Positions 7,692 to 15,604 of a stretch of DNA of 64,000 nucleotides are shown piece by piece (position 1 is the stretch's first letter; every line of letters starts with the position of its first letter). Below the pieces are notes generated by a model, which was not told the origin of the DNA, made no database searches, and saw only the letters and a list, made by a program, of their open reading frames with translations. Made by a program: the position numbers and the translations under genes. The stretch is from positions 6,200,001-6,264,000 of the forward strand of contig NZ_CP109031.1 of the NCBI RefSeq assembly GCF_036226925.1. Reading direction: 5' to 3'. This DNA comes from Streptomyces sp. NBC_00659 (GTDB lineage Bacteria > Actinomycetota > Actinomycetes > Streptomycetales > Streptomycetaceae).

Positions 7692-8333
7692 TCAGTGGTT
7701 GTCGGTGCCGTGCAGCGGGAAACCCGCGATGCCCCGCCAGGCGAGCGAGGTCAGCAGCTGGACCGCCTGGTCGCGCGGGACACTGCGGTCGCTGTGCAGC
7801 CAGGAACGGGCCACCACCTGGGCCAGACCGCCGAGGCCCGAGGCGAGGAGCATCGACTCCTCGCGGGAGAGACCGGTGTCCTCGGCGATGACGTCGCAGA
7901 TCGCCTCGGCGCATTGGTGCGTCACCTTGTCGACGCGTTCGCGCACCGCCGGCTCATTGGTCAGGTCGGACTCGAAGACCAGCCGGAACGCGCCGCCGTC
8001 GTCCTCCACGTACGCGAAGTAGGCGTCCATCGTCGCGCGGACGCGCAGCTTGTTGTCCGAGGTCGACGCGAGAGCGGCCCGTACCGCCAGGAGCAGCGAC
8101 TCGCAGTGCTGGTCCAGCAGGGCGAGATACAGATCGAGCTTGCCCGGGAAGTGCTGGTAGAGAACCGGCTTGCTGACGCCCGCGCGCTCGGCGATGTCGT
8201 CCATGGCGGCCGAGTGATATCCCTGCGCAACGAAAACTTCCTGGGCGGCGCCGAGGAGCTGGTTGCGTCGGGCACGGCGCGGCAGGCGAGTGCCCCGCGG
8301 GCGTGCTGCCTCTGTCTGCTCGATGGCTGTCAC
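7692..8333 (-). CDS. TetR family transcriptional regulator
   Basis: 213 residues. The N-terminal DNA-binding domain has a clear helix-turn-helix at about residues 44-62 (MDDIAERAGVSKPVLYQHF) followed by the usual PGKLDLYLALL linker; the rest is a ligand-binding TetR_C-type helical domain (FAYVEDDGGAFRLVFESDL). GTG at 8333 is chosen because GGGAGGC is six bases upstream; upstream in-frame starts lack a site. The ligand is unknown. The mycobacterial homologue (Rv3208 position) is likewise beside DUF3107, so the regulator is part of a conserved block and may control a core process. The promoter on the minus strand probably includes GTACGAT near 8380. Confidence 0.92.
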   Translation of the reverse strand: MTAIEQTEAARPRGTRLPRRARRNQLLGAAQEVFVAQGYHSAAMDDIAERAGVSKPVLYQHFPGKLDLYLALLDQHCESLLLAVRAALASTSDNKLRVRATMDAYFAYVEDDGGAFRLVFESDLTNEPAVRERVDKVTHQCAEAICDVIAEDTGLSREESMLLASGLGGLAQVVARSWLHSDRSVPRDQAVQLLTSLAWRGIAGFPLHGTDNH

Positions 8334-8537
8334 GCCGCCTCCCAAAGTTGTCCACGTGCGGTGTGCGCCGCGCCGCCATCGTACTTTTCGGTAACCCTGC
8401 TGTGTGCGGTGCGAGCGGAGAATTTCACGGACCGGCCCCCTGCCCGGACGGCGCACAGTGTGCCGAAGGGGACGAGCTGGGCACCCGGCCGCCGTGACGG
8501 CCTGATCTGCGACGCCGGATCACCTGTGGATGTCAGG

Positions 8538-8756
8538 TCACCTGTAGTCGTCCTCGTTCAGCCGGACGACCCGGGCCTGCTCGGCCAGATCGCCGTCGTC
8601 GGCGTTGAGGCGGTCGCCCGGGGGTTCCGGGTCGACGTCGTCCGCGGGGTCCAGCTCGGCGGACTGCTCGGCGGCGTCGGCCTCGGGGGCCTCGATGTCG
8701 GGGATCTCCCGGAACTGGTCGTCGAACGTTCCGGGGTCTGTCGGGTCGACTGTCAT
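8538..8756 (-). CDS. Small acidic protein, 72 aa
   Basis: 72 residues from ATG at 8756, which has AAGAGG five bases upstream. It is strongly acidic throughout (DIEAPEADAAEQSAELDPADDVDPEPPGD) and ends ARVVRLNEDDYR. There is no membrane segment, cysteine or recognisable domain. It is probably intrinsically disordered and resembles short acidic Streptomyces proteins of the DUF5709 kind, though I cannot confirm that family. It lies divergent from the following hydrolase gene, with 159 bases between them that must hold both promoters. Confidence 0.7.
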   Translation of the reverse strand: MTVDPTDPGTFDDQFREIPDIEAPEADAAEQSAELDPADDVDPEPPGDRLNADDGDLAEQARVVRLNEDDYR

Positions 8757-8915
8757 GGTTCCTCTTCCCGAACGGTACGAGTGCGCTCCTGATGTGCGGA
8801 CGAGTGCCCTCGTTCGAAGCCTAGGAGACACGCGATCCGGACGCTATGCGATCGGCCCGCGATCTGTGACCGCGAACACATGAGCCACCGCGTGATCGTC
8901 TCGTAACATTGCGGC

Positions 8916-9905
8916 ATGTCTTCGACCGAACTCCCTACCGCGCCGGCCGCCAGTGTCACGCCGCGGGTCGGCGCCGTCAGGGTCGCGGAGGGAGAGCGAC
9001 TGCGATCGGTCGGGCTGCCCGGCATCACGTTGACGATCCGGTCGAGACCCCCGGTCAGGGAGGACCTCCCGCCCGCCCTGTACGTGCACGGTCTGGGCGG
9101 TTCCTCGCAGAACTGGTCGGCGCTGATGTCCCGGCTCGACGGGCTCGTGGAGAGCGAGGCCCTCGACCTGCCGGGCTTCGGCGACTCGCCGCCGCCGGAC
9201 GACGGCGACTACTCGGTCACCGGACACGCGCGGGCGGTCATCCGCCATCTCGACGCGTCCGGACGCGGTCCCGTACATCTTTTCGGCAATTCCCTCGGCG
9301 GGGCCGTCACGACACGCGTCGCTGCCGTGAGGCCGGATCTCGTCCGGACGCTCACGCTGGTGTCCCCCGCGCTGCCCGAGATCCGCGCGCAGCGCACGGC
9401 CTGGCCGACCGCGCTGCTCGCTCTGCCCGGGGTGGCGGGACTGTTCACGAAACTCACCAGGGACTGGAGCGCTGAGCAGCGCGTACGTGGGGTTCTGGCC
9501 CTCTGTTACGGCGATCCCGGCATCGTGACGCCCGAGGGGTTCCGTGACGCGGTCGAGGAGATGGAGCGACGGCTCGCCCTGCCCTACTTCTGGGACGCCA
9601 TGGCGCGCTCCGCGCGCGGGGTCGTGAACGCCTACACGCTGGGCGGCCAGCACGGACTGTGGCGTCAGGCCGAACGGGTGCTCGCCCCCACGCTCCTGGT
9701 CTACGGCGGCCGCGACCAACTTGTCGGCTACCGTATGGCGCAGCGCGCGGCCCGTGCGTTCCGCGACTCCCGGCTGCTGTCCCTGCCGGACGCGGGGCAC
9801 GTCGCCATGATGGAGTATCCGGAGACGGTCGCCACCGCCTTCCGTGAATTCCTGGCGGATCTGGGAGAGTTGACCTCTTCGGTGGCAGTCGGCGCGGAGA
9901 GCTGA
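8916..9905 (+). CDS. Alpha/beta hydrolase
   Basis: 329 residues. ALYVHGLGGSSQNW is the oxyanion region, GNSLGG places the nucleophile at Ser126, GGRDQLV gives Asp267 and PDAGHVAMME gives His295, a complete triad. No signal peptide. A TAACAT hexamer ends six bases before the ATG, so the mRNA is probably leaderless. The next gene (DUF3152) starts eight bases after the stop, its ribosome site overlapping this stop, so the two form an operon. The substrate is unknown; the sequence resembles the lipase/esterase and haloalkane-type members. Confidence 0.9.
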   Translation: MSSTELPTAPAASVTPRVGAVRVAEGERLRSVGLPGITLTIRSRPPVREDLPPALYVHGLGGSSQNWSALMSRLDGLVESEALDLPGFGDSPPPDDGDYSVTGHARAVIRHLDASGRGPVHLFGNSLGGAVTTRVAAVRPDLVRTLTLVSPALPEIRAQRTAWPTALLALPGVAGLFTKLTRDWSAEQRVRGVLALCYGDPGIVTPEGFRDAVEEMERRLALPYFWDAMARSARGVVNAYTLGGQHGLWRQAERVLAPTLLVYGGRDQLVGYRMAQRAARAFRDSRLLSLPDAGHVAMMEYPETVATAFREFLADLGELTSSVAVGAES

Positions 9906-9913
9906 GGCGGGAA

Positions 9914-11470
9914 GTGGGACGACACAGTCGTCGGGGGCGGGCCGGCAAGACGGACGCCGCGCAGACGCGAGCGGACGAGGCGGCACCGGCTCCTGCGCCG
10001 GGCCTGGACGGCGTCCGCCGCACGGCGACACGCCCGCCCGGCTCCCTGGGTCCCTACCCGCCCTCGGGCGGCAGTCCGCAGCAGGGCGCACCACGATTCT
10101 CCGACGGCACTCCGGCGCACGGTTTTTCGCAGGTCGCGGACGGCACTCCCGCGCGAGGGGTGCCGCGCTACGCGGACGGGACCCCGGCCCACGGAGTTCC
10201 GCGCTTCCAGGACGGCACTCCGGCCCATGGAGTCCCGCGCTTCCAGGACGGCGCCCCTGTACGCGGGGTGCCGCGTTCCTTCGAGGGGACCCCGGCGCAC
10301 GGAACGCCGCGTCTCCCCGACGGGACCCCCGCCCACGGAATGCCGCAGGTACGGGGCGGGCATCCCGAGCAGCGTGAACAGGGCGGCGGCTGGGGCGAGT
10401 CGAGGGCCGGCGGGGCTCCTCAGGGCGCGTCCGCCGGACCGCGGGTGCCCCAGCAGCGCCAGCAGGCCGTGGCAGGACCCCGGCAGGCGTACGTCGACGC
10501 GTTCGACCTCGGCGAGCGGCAGAGCGGCGGCGCGGCGGGCCGGACGGCCGGCCCCCGTACGGGGTTCGACGACCCCGCCGACTGGAACGCCCAGCCCATC
10601 GGCACCGGAGACCGGCCGCTGCCGGAGGCCGGCGAGCAGGACGAGGGCAAGGCCCGCAAGGGGTGGGCGTTCACCGGGATCGCGGCGGCCGCCGTCACCA
10701 CCGTGCTGGCCGTCGTCGTGGCCGGGCAGATGGCCACGGGAGGGCACGACGCCGACGCGCGGGCGCAGTCCGCCGACGCGGGCGGCCGGGCGACCCAGGA
10801 CTCCGCCTCGCGCGGCGACGACCGGCCCACCCAGTCGGGACAGCCGCAGGTGGCCGCAGTGCCCCTGACGTACGCCCAGCAGATGGCCAGGACCTACCCG
10901 CTGGGGGCGAAGCTCAAGGCGTCGGGGAAGTTCGCCGCGGTGCCCGGAGTCGCCGAGGCGCCCGGCAAGGGCCGCAAGTACACCTACCGCGTCGACATCG
11001 AGCAGGGCCTCGATCTCGACGGCGCGCTCTTCGCCGACGCCGTGCAGAAGACCCTGAACGACAAACGGAGCTGGGCGCACGGCGGCGCCCGGACCTTCGA
11101 GCGGATCGATTCCGGCAAACCGGACTTCGTCATCACGCTGGCGAGTCCCGGCACCACCGCCGAGTGGTGCGCCAAGTCGGGGCTCGACACCACGGAGGAC
11201 AACGTGTCGTGCGACTCGGCGTCCACCGAGCGCGTCATGATCAACGCATACCGCTGGGCCCAGGGCTCCAAGACCTACGGCTTCGGTGACGAGATTCACG
11301 CCTACCGGCAGATGCTGATCAACCACGAGGTCGGCCACAGGCTCGGATACGGGCACGTCACCTGCGAGAAGGACGGCGACCTCGCCCCGGTCATGCAGCA
11401 GCAGACCAAGTTCCTCGACCACGACGGAATCCACTGTCTGCCCAACGCCTGGCCCTATCCCAAGAGTTGA
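9914..11470 (+). CDS. DUF3152 membrane-anchored metzincin-like protein
   Basis: 518 residues. Residues 60-145 are a cytoplasmic low-complexity region with about eight copies of DGTPAHGVPRF-like units. A single membrane segment spans about 251-272 (WAFTGIAAAAVTTVLAVVVAGQ), so the C-terminal domain (about 315-518) is extracytoplasmic. That DUF3152 domain contains HEVGHRLGYGH (471-481), a full zinc-binding HExxHxxGxxH motif, and VMQQQT downstream as a possible Met-turn, plus four cysteines that could pair. This suggests an extracellular zinc protease of unknown target. GTG at 9914 has GAGGCGGGAA directly upstream. The mycobacterial homologue (Rv3207c) is also near moeZ. Confidence 0.88.
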   Translation: MGRHSRRGRAGKTDAAQTRADEAAPAPAPGLDGVRRTATRPPGSLGPYPPSGGSPQQGAPRFSDGTPAHGFSQVADGTPARGVPRYADGTPAHGVPRFQDGTPAHGVPRFQDGAPVRGVPRSFEGTPAHGTPRLPDGTPAHGMPQVRGGHPEQREQGGGWGESRAGGAPQGASAGPRVPQQRQQAVAGPRQAYVDAFDLGERQSGGAAGRTAGPRTGFDDPADWNAQPIGTGDRPLPEAGEQDEGKARKGWAFTGIAAAAVTTVLAVVVAGQMATGGHDADARAQSADAGGRATQDSASRGDDRPTQSGQPQVAAVPLTYAQQMARTYPLGAKLKASGKFAAVPGVAEAPGKGRKYTYRVDIEQGLDLDGALFADAVQKTLNDKRSWAHGGARTFERIDSGKPDFVITLASPGTTAEWCAKSGLDTTEDNVSCDSASTERVMINAYRWAQGSKTYGFGDEIHAYRQMLINHEVGHRLGYGHVTCEKDGDLAPVMQQQTKFLDHDGIHCLPNAWPYPKS

Positions 11471-11490
11471 CGGAAAGTGCCCGTATCGCT

Positions 11491-11519
11491 TTGACATGCG
11501 GAAAAAGATCGTTCATATT
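11491..11519 (+). promoter_or_regulatory. Near-consensus promoter of the leader peptide and ABC importer
   Basis: TTGACA (11491-11496), a 17-base spacer and CATATT (11514-11519). The expected start of transcription falls on or next to the A of the leader ATG at 11526, implying a leaderless mRNA. Confidence 0.75.
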
Positions 11520-11530
11520 TTCCGCATGTC
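11493..11530. promoter_or_regulatory. Candidate operator: 13-bp inverted repeat over the promoter
   Basis: GACATGCGGAAAA (11493-11505) and TTTTCCGCATGTC (11518-11530) are perfect inverted arms separated by 12 bases. They cover the -35 box, the -10 box and the leader start codon, the position expected for a dimeric repressor. Confidence 0.65.
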
Positions 11531-11618
11531 CTCCCGTCACGCCTCCGTTCGCGCCGCCATCGAGCTGGCGCTCATCGGCGTGACCGCGCTCTGCGTGGCC
11601 GACATTCACTGTTGCTGA
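11526..11618 (+). CDS. Leader peptide, 30 aa, ending Cys-Cys
   Basis: A 30-codon ORF reading MSSRHASVRAAIELALIGV and then TALCVADIHCC before TGA. It begins at the predicted transcription start, so it is probably translated from a leaderless mRNA. Three of the last eight residues are cysteine, with two adjacent at the end. Short actinobacterial leader peptides rich in C-terminal cysteine are known ahead of sulfur and cysteine metabolism genes, where ribosome stalling at Cys codons controls the operon. It precedes a complete peptide-type ABC importer by 200 bases. Attenuation is inferred, not shown. Confidence 0.7.
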   Translation: MSSRHASVRAAIELALIGVTALCVADIHCC

Positions 11619-11818
11619 CGCCCGCCCCCGGCGAGTGCGTCGCTCTCCTTCCCGTCTTGTTCCCGTGCGCTTCCGAACCTCCGCGGTTCGGCGCGCCCGT
11701 GCCCCTTTCGGTCCGGTCTGATTCCGACGCCTGACGCCCTGGGCGAGCTCTGCGCTCCGCTGTCTCACTCCGTGTCATTCCGTCTCAGTATTCGAGTCAT
11801 CCGAGAGGTCGTCTTCCG
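11619..11818 (+). promoter_or_regulatory. 200-nt leader between the Cys peptide and the importer
   Basis: It contains the hairpin CCGAACC-TCCGC-GGTTCGG (11673-11691), which can be extended by GCGC pairing on both sides. This is a candidate attenuator or anti-attenuator element. No classical T-run follows. GAGAGG upstream of 11819 is the likely ribosome site of the lipoprotein gene. Confidence 0.45.
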
Positions 11819-13537
11819 ATGCGTCAATCGTCCGTCATAGCGCGCCGCGTGGCCGCGGCATCCGTCAGCCTGGTCGTGGCAGCGGGCGCCGCCGCCTGCG
11901 GGCCGAAGGACAACGATGCCAAGAGCTCCGGTGGCGACTCCCAGCCTCACAAGGGCGGCACGCTCACCGTCCTGAACTCCAATCCGCAGTCGGACTTCGA
12001 CCCCGCGAGGCTCTACACCTCCGGCGGCGGCAACGTGCCCTCGCTCGTCTTCCGTACGCTCACCACCCGCAACCGCGAGGACGGGGCCGCCGGTGCCGAG
12101 GTCGTCCCCGACCTCGCCACGGACACCGGCCGCCCGAGCGAGAACGCGACCGTGTGGACGTACACCCTGAAGAAGGGCCTCAAGTTCGAGGACGGCACGC
12201 CGATCACCTCCGCCGACGTCAAGTACGGCATCGAGCGCTCCTTCGCCGCCGAACTCTCCGGCGGCGCGCCCTACCTGAGGGACTGGCTCATCGGCGGCGC
12301 CGACTACCAGGGTCCCTACAAGGACAAGAAGGGCCTCGACTCGATCGAGACGCCGGACGCGCTGACCATCGTGTTCCACCTGAACAAGCCCGAGGGCGAG
12401 TTCCCCTACCTGGCCACGCAGACGCAGTTCACGCCCGTCCCGAAGGCCAAGGACACCGGCACGAAGTACGAGGAGCACCCGGTCTCCTCGGGCCCGTACA
12501 AGGTCGTCAAGAACGAGAACGACGGCGAGCGTCTCACCCTGGAGCGCAACACCCACTGGTCCGCGTCGACCGACGCCGAGCGCAAGGCCTACCCGGACAC
12601 GATCGACGTACGGTCGGGGCTGGACTCCTCCGTGATCAACCAGCGGCTCTCCTCCTCCCAGGGCGCCGACGCCGCCGCCGTCACCACGGACACCAACCTC
12701 GGCCCGGCCGAGCTCGCCAAGGTGACCGGGGACAAGGCGCTGGCCTCGCGCGTCGGAACCGGCCACTTCGGCTACACGAACTACCTCGCCTTCAACCCGA
12801 AGGTGAAGCCGTTCGACGACCCGAAGGTGCGCCAGGCGATCTCGTACGCCGTCGACCGCAGCTCGGTGATCAACGCCGCGGGCGGCTCGTCCCTCGCCGA
12901 GCCGGCGACGACGTACCTGCCGAACCAGAAGTCCTTCGGCTACACGCCGTACGACCTCTTCCCGGCGGGCGCCTCCGGCAACGCGGCCAAGGCCAGGGAA
13001 CTGCTGGCGCAGGCGGGCCACAAGAACGGCCTGACCATCACGCTCACGCATTCCAACAGCAAGGACTTCGAGACCAGCCCGGAGATCGCGACCGCCGTCC
13101 AGGACGCGCTCAAGAAGGCCGGCATCACCGTCAAGCTCCAGGGTCTCGAGGAGAACGACTACAGCGACAAGATCCACAGCGCGAAGAACGAGCCCGGCTT
13201 CTTCCTCGCCCACTGGGGTGCCGACTGGCCCTCCGGCGGTCCCTTCCTGGCCCCGATCTTCGACGGCCGGCAGATCGTCAAGGACGGCGCCAACTTCAAC
13301 TCCGGCTTCCTCGACGACAAGTCGGTCAATGGCGAGATCGACGCGATCAACAAGCTGACCGATCTCGACGAGGCCGCCAAGCGCTGGGGCGCGCTGGACA
13401 AGAAGATCGGTGAGCAGGCGCTGACCGTGCCGCTGTTCCACCCCGTCTACAAGCGCCTGTACGGCGAGGGCGTCAAGAACATCGTGATCAGCGACTGGAC
13501 CGGCGTTCTGGACATCTCCCAGGTCGCGGTGAAGTAG
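11819..13537 (+). CDS. ABC transporter substrate-binding lipoprotein (SBP family 5)
   Basis: 572 residues. An N-terminal Arg-containing signal sequence leads to a lipid-attachment Cys27 (VAAGAAACGP); the -3 residue is Ala rather than the usual Leu. The rest is an SBP_bac_5 domain: GGTLTVLNSNPQSDFDPARLYTS at the start, WTYTLKKGLKFEDGTPITSADVKYGIERS as the family signature, and YAVDRSSVI further on. It should capture a peptide or peptide-like nutrient outside the membrane and deliver it to the permeases encoded next. The first permease gene starts four bases after the stop. The Cys-rich leader upstream suggests the ligand contains sulfur; the family includes GsiB (glutathione) as well as Dpp/Opp proteins. 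Confidence 0.93.
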   Translation: MRQSSVIARRVAAASVSLVVAAGAAACGPKDNDAKSSGGDSQPHKGGTLTVLNSNPQSDFDPARLYTSGGGNVPSLVFRTLTTRNREDGAAGAEVVPDLATDTGRPSENATVWTYTLKKGLKFEDGTPITSADVKYGIERSFAAELSGGAPYLRDWLIGGADYQGPYKDKKGLDSIETPDALTIVFHLNKPEGEFPYLATQTQFTPVPKAKDTGTKYEEHPVSSGPYKVVKNENDGERLTLERNTHWSASTDAERKAYPDTIDVRSGLDSSVINQRLSSSQGADAAAVTTDTNLGPAELAKVTGDKALASRVGTGHFGYTNYLAFNPKVKPFDDPKVRQAISYAVDRSSVINAAGGSSLAEPATTYLPNQKSFGYTPYDLFPAGASGNAAKARELLAQAGHKNGLTITLTHSNSKDFETSPEIATAVQDALKKAGITVKLQGLEENDYSDKIHSAKNEPGFFLAHWGADWPSGGPFLAPIFDGRQIVKDGANFNSGFLDDKSVNGEIDAINKLTDLDEAAKRWGALDKKIGEQALTVPLFHPVYKRLYGEGVKNIVISDWTGVLDISQVAVK

Positions 13538-13541
13538 CACC

Positions 13542-14609
13542 GTGAGCGAGGCACTTGTCGCCTCCCCGGCCCCCGCGGCGGACTCGTCCGCCGCGGGGGC
13601 CTCGGGGGCCCGTCAGTTCTGGCGGCGGCTGCGTGCGCAGCGCGCCGCCCTCGTCGCGGCGGCCCTCGTCGCGCTGCTCGTCCTGATCGCGCTCGCCGCA
13701 CCGCTGCTCACGGCGATCGAGGGCCAGGACCCCACCACCTACCACCCCTCGCTGGTGGACTCCGCGCGCGGCGGCGTCCCCGTCGGCCCGCTCGGCGGCA
13801 TCGGCGCCGACCACTGGCTCGGCGTCGAACCCCAGACCGGCCGCGACCTGTTCGCACGCCTCGTCTACGGTGCCCGGGTCTCCCTGGGCGTCGCCCTGGG
13901 GGCGACGGTCGTGCAGGTCCTCATCGGGGTCGTGGTCGGTGTCGCCGCCGCCCTCGGCGCGCGCTGGGTCGATCAGCTGCTGAGCCGGTTCACCGAGATC
14001 ATCATCGCGATGCCGCTCATGATCATGTCGCTGGCCCTGCTGGCGATCGTGCCCAGCGGCTTCCCCCGGCCCCTGCTGGTCGCACTCGTCATCGGCCTGA
14101 TCGCCTGGGGCAACGTCGCGAAGATCACGCGAGCCCAGACGCTCGCCCTCAAGGGACTCGACTACGTCTCCGCCGCCCGGCTCAGCGGCTGGGGCACCTG
14201 GCGGATCGCCCGCCGCGAACTGCTGCCGGGACTCGCCGCGCCGGTCATCACGTACGCCGCGCTCCTCGTCCCGATGAACATCACGGTGGAAGCCGCGCTC
14301 TCCTTCCTGGGGGTCGGAGTCAAGCCCCCGACTCCCTCATGGGGACAGATGCTCACCGCCGCCGACGTCTGGTACCAGGCCGCCCCGCAGTACCTGCTGC
14401 TGCCCGCCGGCGCGCTCTTCGTCACCGTCCTGACGCTGACCGTCCTGGGCGACGGCATCCGCACGGCCCTCGACCCGCGCGCGGCCTCCCGCCTGCGCGT
14501 CGGCACCGGCCGCAAGCAGGAGGCCAAGGCGGACGCGGACACCAGGAAGTCCCCGGCGGACACGAGCGCCGAGGCGGAAGCCGCCGGCGGGAAGGGGGCC
14601 GGGGCATGA
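13542..14609 (+). CDS. ABC transporter permease (DppC/GsiD type)
   Basis: 355 residues. A cytoplasmic N-terminal extension is followed by an OppC_N-like segment (FWRRLRAQRAALVAAALVALLVLIALAAPLL), a periplasmic-side loop with GRDLFARLVYGARVSL, and then the BPD_transp_1 domain with the EAA-type loop AARLSGWGTWRIARRELLPGLAAPV, which contacts the ATPase. About six membrane spans. The last 45 residues are a charged tail. GTG at 13542 is five bases after the previous stop codon, so it is co-translated. The stop overlaps the ATG of the second permease by four bases. Confidence 0.92.
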   Translation: MSEALVASPAPAADSSAAGASGARQFWRRLRAQRAALVAAALVALLVLIALAAPLLTAIEGQDPTTYHPSLVDSARGGVPVGPLGGIGADHWLGVEPQTGRDLFARLVYGARVSLGVALGATVVQVLIGVVVGVAAALGARWVDQLLSRFTEIIIAMPLMIMSLALLAIVPSGFPRPLLVALVIGLIAWGNVAKITRAQTLALKGLDYVSAARLSGWGTWRIARRELLPGLAAPVITYAALLVPMNITVEAALSFLGVGVKPPTPSWGQMLTAADVWYQAAPQYLLLPAGALFVTVLTLTVLGDGIRTALDPRAASRLRVGTGRKQEAKADADTRKSPADTSAEAEAAGGKGAGA

Positions 14610-15604
14610 ACGGCTTCGGAGGATTCGTCCTGCGCCGCTCCGCCGGCACCGTGATCACCCTGCTCGCCATCTCGGTGATCGTCTACGTCGTCTTCTTCGT
14701 CACCCCCGGCAACGTCGCCCAGATCACCTGCGGCCCCCGCTGCTCCCCGGAGCAGGTGCACCAGGTGGCGCAGCAGTTGAGGCTCGACGACCCCCTCTAC
14801 GTGCGCTACTGGCACTTCCTCCAGGGCATCCTCGTCGGCCAGGACTACTCCACGGGCACGTCCGTGGAGCACTGCTCGGCGCCCTGCCTCGGCCAGTCGT
14901 ACCAGAGCGGCCGGCAGGTGACCCAGCTGATCGTCACGAAGCTGCCGGTCAGCCTGTCGCTCGTGTTCGGCGCGATGATCCTCTGGCTGATCCTCGGCGT
15001 CGGCACCGGAGTCCTGTCCGCATGGCGGCGCGGCCGTCTCACCGAGCGCGTGCTGACCGGCGTCACGCTCGCGGGCGTGGCCACCCCCGTCTTCGTGATC
15101 GGCCTCGTGCTGATGATCGTCGTCTGCGGGCAACTGAGGCTGCTGCCCTTCCCGCAGTACGTCAGCCTCACCGAGGATCCCGAACAGTGGGGCTGGAACC
15201 TGCTGTTGCCATGGCTCTCCCTGGCCCTCATCGAGGCCGCCACGTTCGCCCGGCTCACCCGGGCGTCGATGCTGGAGACGCTCGCCGAGGACCACATCCG
15301 GACCTTTCGCGCGTACGGCGTCGGCGAGCGGTCGATCATCGGCCGGCACGCGCTGCGCGGGGCGTTCGCGCCGATCATCGCGCTCAACGCCAACAACGTC
15401 GGCGGTGCCATCGGCGGAGCGGTGCTCACCGAAACCCTCTTCGGGCTGCCCGGCATCGGCCAGGAACTGGTGCACGCGGTGAACGTCGTCGACCTTCCCG
15501 TGGTCGTCGGCATGGTCCTGGTCATCGGCTTCTTCGTGGTCATCGCCAACGCCGTCGCGGACGTGCTCTACGCGGTGGCCGACCGACGGGTGGTGCTGGC
15601 ATGA
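14606..15604 (+). CDS. ABC transporter permease (DppB/GsiC type)
   Basis: 332 residues. An N-terminal membrane helix (TVITLLAISVIVYVVFFVTPG) is followed by an external loop with two Cys pairs (CGPRCSPEQ and CSAPCLG), unusual for this family and possibly disulfide-bonded. The transport domain carries the EAA loop YGVGERSIIGRHALRGAFAPIIA and the family end ETLFGLPGIGQELVHAV. It starts with an ATG that overlaps the preceding TGA (ATGA) and ends overlapping the ATPase start in the same way, so the operon is tightly coupled. With its partner it should form the transmembrane channel of the importer. Confidence 0.92.
   Translation: MNGFGGFVLRRSAGTVITLLAISVIVYVVFFVTPGNVAQITCGPRCSPEQVHQVAQQLRLDDPLYVRYWHFLQGILVGQDYSTGTSVEHCSAPCLGQSYQSGRQVTQLIVTKLPVSLSLVFGAMILWLILGVGTGVLSAWRRGRLTERVLTGVTLAGVATPVFVIGLVLMIVVCGQLRLLPFPQYVSLTEDPEQWGWNLLLPWLSLALIEAATFARLTRASMLETLAEDHIRTFRAYGVGERSIIGRHALRGAFAPIIALNANNVGGAIGGAVLTETLFGLPGIGQELVHAVNVVDLPVVVGMVLVIGFFVVIANAVADVLYAVADRRVVLA

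Noticed and set aside
11765..13540. Long minus-strand frame opposite the substrate-binding protein
   Set aside because: Antisense shadow; the Val/Leu/Arg-rich translation has no domain while the plus strand encodes SBP family 5.
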